A stretch of 14,600 nucleotides of DNA from DATDYW01 sp964574865 (lineage in GTDB: Bacteria > Patescibacteriota > Minisyncoccia > Phycocordibacterales > JAACPR01). The translations under genes and the position numbers were made by a program. Each line of letters begins with the position of its first letter. The first letter of the stretch is position 1. The notes under the pieces were generated by a model, which did not search any database, was not told where the DNA came from, and saw only the letters and a list, made by a program, of their open reading frames with translations. This document shows positions 12,723-14,600 of the stretch, piece after piece. The DNA lies in the NCBI GenBank assembly GCA_964574865.1, contig CAZNOT010000012.1, positions 1 to 14,600 of the forward strand, written 5' to 3'.

Positions 12723-13335
12723 GGTCGCGCTCAGATGGCCGCCGTCTGGGCTTTTTGTTTGCCGCTCTGGACCCCTCTCCACGGACCCCACGGATGCACG
12801 GGGAGGGAAAGAAGGACCGGCCCGCGCTTACCGAACCCACAGGCAATCAGCCACGAAGGCCACGCCGTCACGGAAGCAACGCGGATTAGCACTAAGCCAT
12901 AGGCTTATCATCTCACTCACCCTCGGCCTCTCGCTCTTTGCCTCCGCCGCGTCAAGCCCGTTCGGGGTTGGCGCCGCCGAGGTGGCGACCACGACCGCGA
13001 CCACCACGGCCGCCGTCGAGGCTCCGGTCTCCTACGACAAGGAGACGGAAGCTAAGGTTCGCGAGTACTGGGCGGACGCTCCGGTGATGGCCTCGGTGGC
13101 CTACTGCGAGTCCACGTTCCGCCAGTACGCGAAAGACGGGTCGCCGCTCCGCGGCCGCGTGAACTCCGCCGACGTCGGCGTCATGCAGATCAACGAGACC
13201 GTCCACAAGGCTTCGGCCCTGAAGATGGGTCTCGATCTCGGGACGCTCGAAGGCAACCTCGCGTACGCCCGCCACCTCTACAAAACGCAGGGCACCGCCC
13301 CTTGGGTCTACTCGGCCCACTGCTGGAACGCCTAA
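12721..13335 (+). CDS. Secreted lytic transglycosylase-like protein, start unresolved
   Basis: The downstream part is a small SLT/lysozyme-like domain: ASVAYCESTF with the likely catalytic Glu (codon 13108-13110), then GVMQINETVH, a helix with LEGNLAYARHLYKT and the end PWVYSAHCWNA. Such enzymes cut the glycan strands of peptidoglycan. Two cysteines (in YCES and HCW) could form a disulfide. Before the domain is a Thr/Ala-rich linker and a clear signal peptide (HRLIISLTLGLSLFASAAS, about 12896-12952). The problem is the start: no ATG, GTG, TTG or CTG lies in frame between the promoter and the signal peptide. The only upstream ATG (12721) overlaps the -10 and would add about 57 odd residues. 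A rare start codon (ATC or similar), a sequence error, or leader decoding are possible. The listed start is the outer limit. A strong terminator follows the stop. Confidence 0.75.
   Translation: MVALRWPPSGLFVCRSGPLSTDPTDARGGKEGPARAYRTHRQSATKATPSRKQRGLALSHRLIISLTLGLSLFASAASSPFGVGAAEVATTTATTTAAVEAPVSYDKETEAKVREYWADAPVMASVAYCESTFRQYAKDGSPLRGRVNSADVGVMQINETVHKASALKMGLDLGTLEGNLAYARHLYKTQGTAPWVYSAHCWNA
12733..12760 (+). terminator. Terminator-like hairpin just after the promoter (possible attenuator)
   Basis: CAGATGG pairs with CCGTCTG (7 bp, one T-G pair) around a 3-nt loop, followed by GGCTTTTTGTTT. It starts only a few bases after the predicted transcription start, so it could cut RNA short as an attenuator; alternatively it closes transcription from the 118-aa gene. 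Confidence 0.55.
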
Positions 13336-13343
13336 GCGTCTGT

Positions 13344-13381
13344 AAAAAAGAACCCCGCGCCGAAAGCGCGGGGTTCTTTTT
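13344..13381. terminator. Bidirectional terminator after the transglycosylase gene
   Basis: A 12-bp core stem (13349-13360 with 13366-13377), CGAAA loop, lies between a run of A and a run of T. It starts 8 bp after the stop codon. Confidence 0.92.
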
Positions 13382-13526
13382 GCCAGTGCCCCGGCGGGGA
13401 AGGGGAAGCCCCCTGCCGGCGTTTTCTAAACTCGGGAACCCGACGTCGCGTGCGGCTACCCGCCGGGCCGATCCCGCCGCAGCTTCGCTGGGATTTGGCA
13501 GAATACAAAAACGCGTTGCGTAATAA

Positions 13527-13544
13527 TTATCCGTCTGTGGATAA
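13527..13544. promoter_or_regulatory. Perfect DnaA box paired with a degenerate one
   Basis: TGTGGATAA (13536-13544) is the exact reverse complement of TTATCCACA, the DnaA-box consensus. It is preceded directly by TTATCCGTC (13527-13535), which matches at 6 of 9 positions in the opposite orientation. Neighbouring sequence is AT-rich. One perfect 9-mer can occur by chance, so binding is inferred. Confidence 0.5.
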
Positions 13545-13562
13545 CTCCCACCCCCGCTCTCA

Positions 13563-13604
13563 GGGTATAAGGTCGCACAATACACCTTTTGCGACACTAT
13601 ACCC
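13563..13604. repeat. 15-bp imperfect palindrome, possible operator
   Basis: Arms 13563-13577 and 13590-13604 are inverted repeats with 13 of 15 positions matching, around a 12-bp spacer. Each arm carries GGGTATA and TCGCA. The arms contain TATAAG (+) and TATAGT (-), so they might also hold -10 elements. It resembles a dimer-binding site more than a terminator. Confidence 0.65.
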
Positions 13605-13616
13605 AAAAAACGCGCT

Positions 13617-13647
13617 GAAATAGAAAAGCCGCGCTGGTCGAGCGGCT
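13617..13647 (-). terminator. Weak terminator of the 167-aa gene
   Basis: On the minus strand, AGCCGC (13647-13642) pairs with GCGGCT (13632-13627), 9-nt loop, followed by TTTCTATTT. The stop codon is inside the stem. Confidence 0.55.
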
Positions 13648-14149
13648 ACGTTGTCCTGCGGGCTCCCCACCGATCGGCCGACGCGCGCAGATCGTCGATG
13701 TGTCCTTGGATTACCCGGCGGCTCCCCGCCGACATCCACGGCCCGTCGATGGCCGCCCAGGCTTCGAGGCGCTCGACTGCCGTCTCGACCGCGGGTCGGC
13801 CGGCGGCGCCCACCCGGGCCGCACGGCCGAGCGCGTCGTTCGCGAAGGCTCTCACCCGGTGCCAGCGGCGGGTCACGTGGCGGTCGAGCCGGTTTTGCCC
13901 CACGGTCAGGAGCGCGCCCCCGAGGAGCAGGACGGCGCAGGTCGCCGCCGGCACGAGCCGCAGGACTGGCTCCTCCGGCTCTTCCGGAAAGAGGTTGAGT
14001 GTGAGGACCGCCGAAATTCCAGCTCCCAAGGCGAACCCGATTTCGATTGCGGTCTGGGCGATGTCTCGGGCGCGGCTTTGGAGCGCGCGTCTCAGCTGGA
14101 TGACGGCTCGGCCTCGGAGGTTGATTTGGCGGTTACACTGAGTGTTCAT
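13646..14149 (-). CDS. Hypothetical membrane protein, two helices
   Basis: The frame is open much further upstream, but the family-like part begins at the ATG at 14149, giving 167 aa. The longer reading crosses the terminator at 14218-14256 and the 65-aa gene, so it is rejected. Residues 1-31 are basic and hydrophilic; 32-54 and 63-84 are membrane helices joined by an acidic FPEEPEEP loop; 85-167 is a soluble, Arg- and Ala-rich helical tail. With two helices both ends would be on the same side, by positive charge the cytoplasm. No domain is recognised. No Shine-Dalgarno is seen; a weak CTAGGC-like sequence is about 8 nt upstream. A strong terminator isolates it from the 65-aa gene. Function unknown. 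Confidence 0.7.
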   Translation of the reverse strand: MNTQCNRQINLRGRAVIQLRRALQSRARDIAQTAIEIGFALGAGISAVLTLNLFPEEPEEPVLRLVPAATCAVLLLGGALLTVGQNRLDRHVTRRWHRVRAFANDALGRAARVGAAGRPAVETAVERLEAWAAIDGPWMSAGSRRVIQGHIDDLRASADRWGARRTT

Positions 14150-14217
14150 GTTGTCGCCTAGCTTGGCCGTGGGAGCCGCGCTTGTCCAGTTCGTGTCGCA
14201 AAATATTTCTGCCGCCC

Positions 14218-14256
14218 GTACGCGAAAAACGCCCCGGCGGGGCGTTTTTCGCGTAC
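14218..14256. terminator. 18-bp perfect hairpin, terminator of the 65-aa gene
   Basis: Arms 14218-14235 and 14239-14256 are perfect inverted repeats with a 3-nt loop and inner A5/T5 tracts, so a GC core of 6 bp followed by TTTTT is formed on either strand. It begins 12 bp after the stop of the 65-aa gene. Confidence 0.9.
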
Positions 14257-14268
14257 TTGCCTCCCCGG

Positions 14269-14466
14269 CTAGAACGCGCCCTTGATGGCTCCCGCGATCG
14301 CCTGCGCGACGGAGACGATGATCTCCCAGCTCTTCAGGAGAATCGGCCACGCGAACTTGTTCCAGAGGTCCGCCGGCTGCATGCCGACCAGGAAGATGAT
14401 GACCAAGGCGATGACGAGCAGGACGACGATCTCGATGATGCCTCGGTTCGGGGTGTGCTTTTTCAT
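14269..14466 (-). CDS. Small single-pass membrane protein, unknown function
   Basis: A 65-aa protein with a short basic N-terminus (MKKHTPNR), one strong membrane helix (about 9-28, rich in Ile, Val and Leu) and a second amphipathic stretch (about 37-63, with a Trp, Ile and Ala-rich end). It could be a membrane anchor or a small helical hairpin. I recognise no domain. A TAGAAT -10 stands exactly 9 nt before the ATG and no Shine-Dalgarno is seen, so it is likely to be expressed from a leaderless mRNA. An 18-bp hairpin terminator follows 12 bp after the stop, which makes this a tight single-gene unit and supports it as real. Function unknown. Confidence 0.82.
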   Translation of the reverse strand: MKKHTPNRGIIEIVVLLVIALVIIFLVGMQPADLWNKFAWPILLKSWEIIVSVAQAIAGAIKGAF

Positions 14467-14475
14467 GTGTGGCCA

Positions 14476-14481
14476 ATTCTA
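14476..14481 (-). promoter_or_regulatory. -10 element of the 65-aa gene
   Basis: TAGAAT on the minus strand matches the consensus at 5 of 6 positions and ends 9 nt before the ATG. No -35 match is seen. Confidence 0.65.
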
Positions 14482-14544
14482 CATCGCCGCCAAATTTTCG
14501 ACGGCGAGTTTTCCACCCGTCTCGCTCTCCGCTGATCTAATTTT

Positions 14545-14600
14545 TTAGAGCGACAGCTTGAACCCCGAGTCCGGCAGGTAGTCCTGCGGGTCGAGGTAGG
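14545..14600 (-). CDS. 3' end of a gene cut by the window edge
   Basis: The minus strand reads YLDPQDYLPDSGFKLSL and stops with TAA at 14547-14545; the rest of the gene lies outside. The DPxDYLP string is like the C-terminal end of M23-type peptidases (often N/D-P-x-x-Y-L), but 17 residues are too few for a firm call. The stop is followed by a T-poor spacer with no hairpin seen before the 65-aa gene promoter. Confidence 0.5.
   Translation of the reverse strand, partial: YLDPQDYLPDSGFKLSL

Larger units (their letters stand above)
13336..13645. other. 310-bp convergent intergenic region, no gene
   Basis: The region lies between the 3' ends of the transglycosylase gene and the 167-aa gene. It contains the terminator at 13344-13381, an AT-rich island (about 13498-13530), a perfect DnaA box, and an imperfect 15-bp palindrome. 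No credible open frame was seen; a minus-strand frame of 138 codons across it overlaps the real gene and has no family features. Confidence 0.6.

Noticed and set aside
12760..12890. c-di-AMP (ydaO-type) riboswitch before the transglycosylase gene
   Set aside because: The location is suggestive and the stretch with CCGAACCC resembles one part of that class, but the conserved GGGGTNAATC and GTAGGG parts are not found. Left as an unidentified leader.
13511..13604. dif or lox-like recombination site
   Set aside because: The 12-bp spacer of the palindrome is too long for a usual tyrosine-recombinase core of 6-8 bp, and TTGCGTAATAATTAT only partly resembles a XerC/XerD site.
13190..13606. Minus-strand open frame of 138 codons
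   Set aside because: It runs through a strong terminator, the palindrome and the antisense of the transglycosylase gene, with no protein family feature.
14150..14476. N-terminal extension of the 167-aa membrane protein to 276 aa
   Set aside because: The extension reads across an 18-bp terminator and out of frame through the 65-aa gene, and is Arg/His/Pro-rich like a shadow frame.

Overview
The window looks like part of a GC-rich genome of the Candidate Phyla Radiation (Patescibacteria, probably Parcubacteria-like). This placement is inferred from gene content and style: compact single-domain housekeeping genes, many tiny membrane proteins, a secreted protein ending in a peptidoglycan-binding domain, a short-headed ribosomal protein L27, and almost no Shine-Dalgarno sequences. 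Two runs of 100 N (4996-5095 and 11785-11884) show that it is a scaffold of short contigs.

Layout. At 40-623 lie a small membrane protein gene, a hairpin-rich stretch and tRNA-Glu(CTC), all on the minus strand. At 677-1706 a minus-strand unit runs yqeY -> 64-aa protein -> 100-aa protein -> terminator. At 1776-4995 a plus-strand pair holds rmuC and a 694-aa secreted repeat protein. After gap 1 come rplU (+), then recR and dnaB (-, 2 bp apart), meeting rplU at a shared terminator. A 7-TM membrane gene and cysS follow on the minus strand, each with a hairpin terminator. cysS is divergent from a plus-strand S41 (CtpA-type) protease gene, followed by rplI (L9). After gap 2, rpmA (L27, -) is divergent from a small membrane-anchored protein gene (+). 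A secreted lytic-transglycosylase-like gene (+) then converges with two minus-strand small membrane protein genes, and the window ends in the 3' tip of another minus-strand gene.

How the genes work together. The identifiable functions are replication and repair (DnaB, RecR, RmuC), translation (L21, L9, L27, CysRS, tRNA-Glu, a YqeY-type protein) and the cell envelope (S41 protease, lytic transglycosylase, repeat protein with peptidoglycan-binding tail, several small membrane proteins). Adjacent operon partners are few: dnaB-recR, the yqeY unit and rmuC-repeat protein.

The main unusual signals are: (1) a recurring -10-like hexamer 6-9 nt before start codons, which suggests widespread leaderless transcription; (2) a 23-bp perfect palindrome growing out of the 3' end of tRNA-Glu, with a 15-bp copy of the tRNA end 192 bp away; (3) a 16-residue-period repeat array in the large secreted protein; (4) a lytic transglycosylase gene with a good promoter but no usual in-frame start codon downstream of it; (5) an AT-rich intergenic island with a perfect DnaA box and a large imperfect palindrome; (6) a 13-bp identity across gap 2, meaning that gap is probably artificial. 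I found no clear defence system, CRISPR array or insertion sequence.
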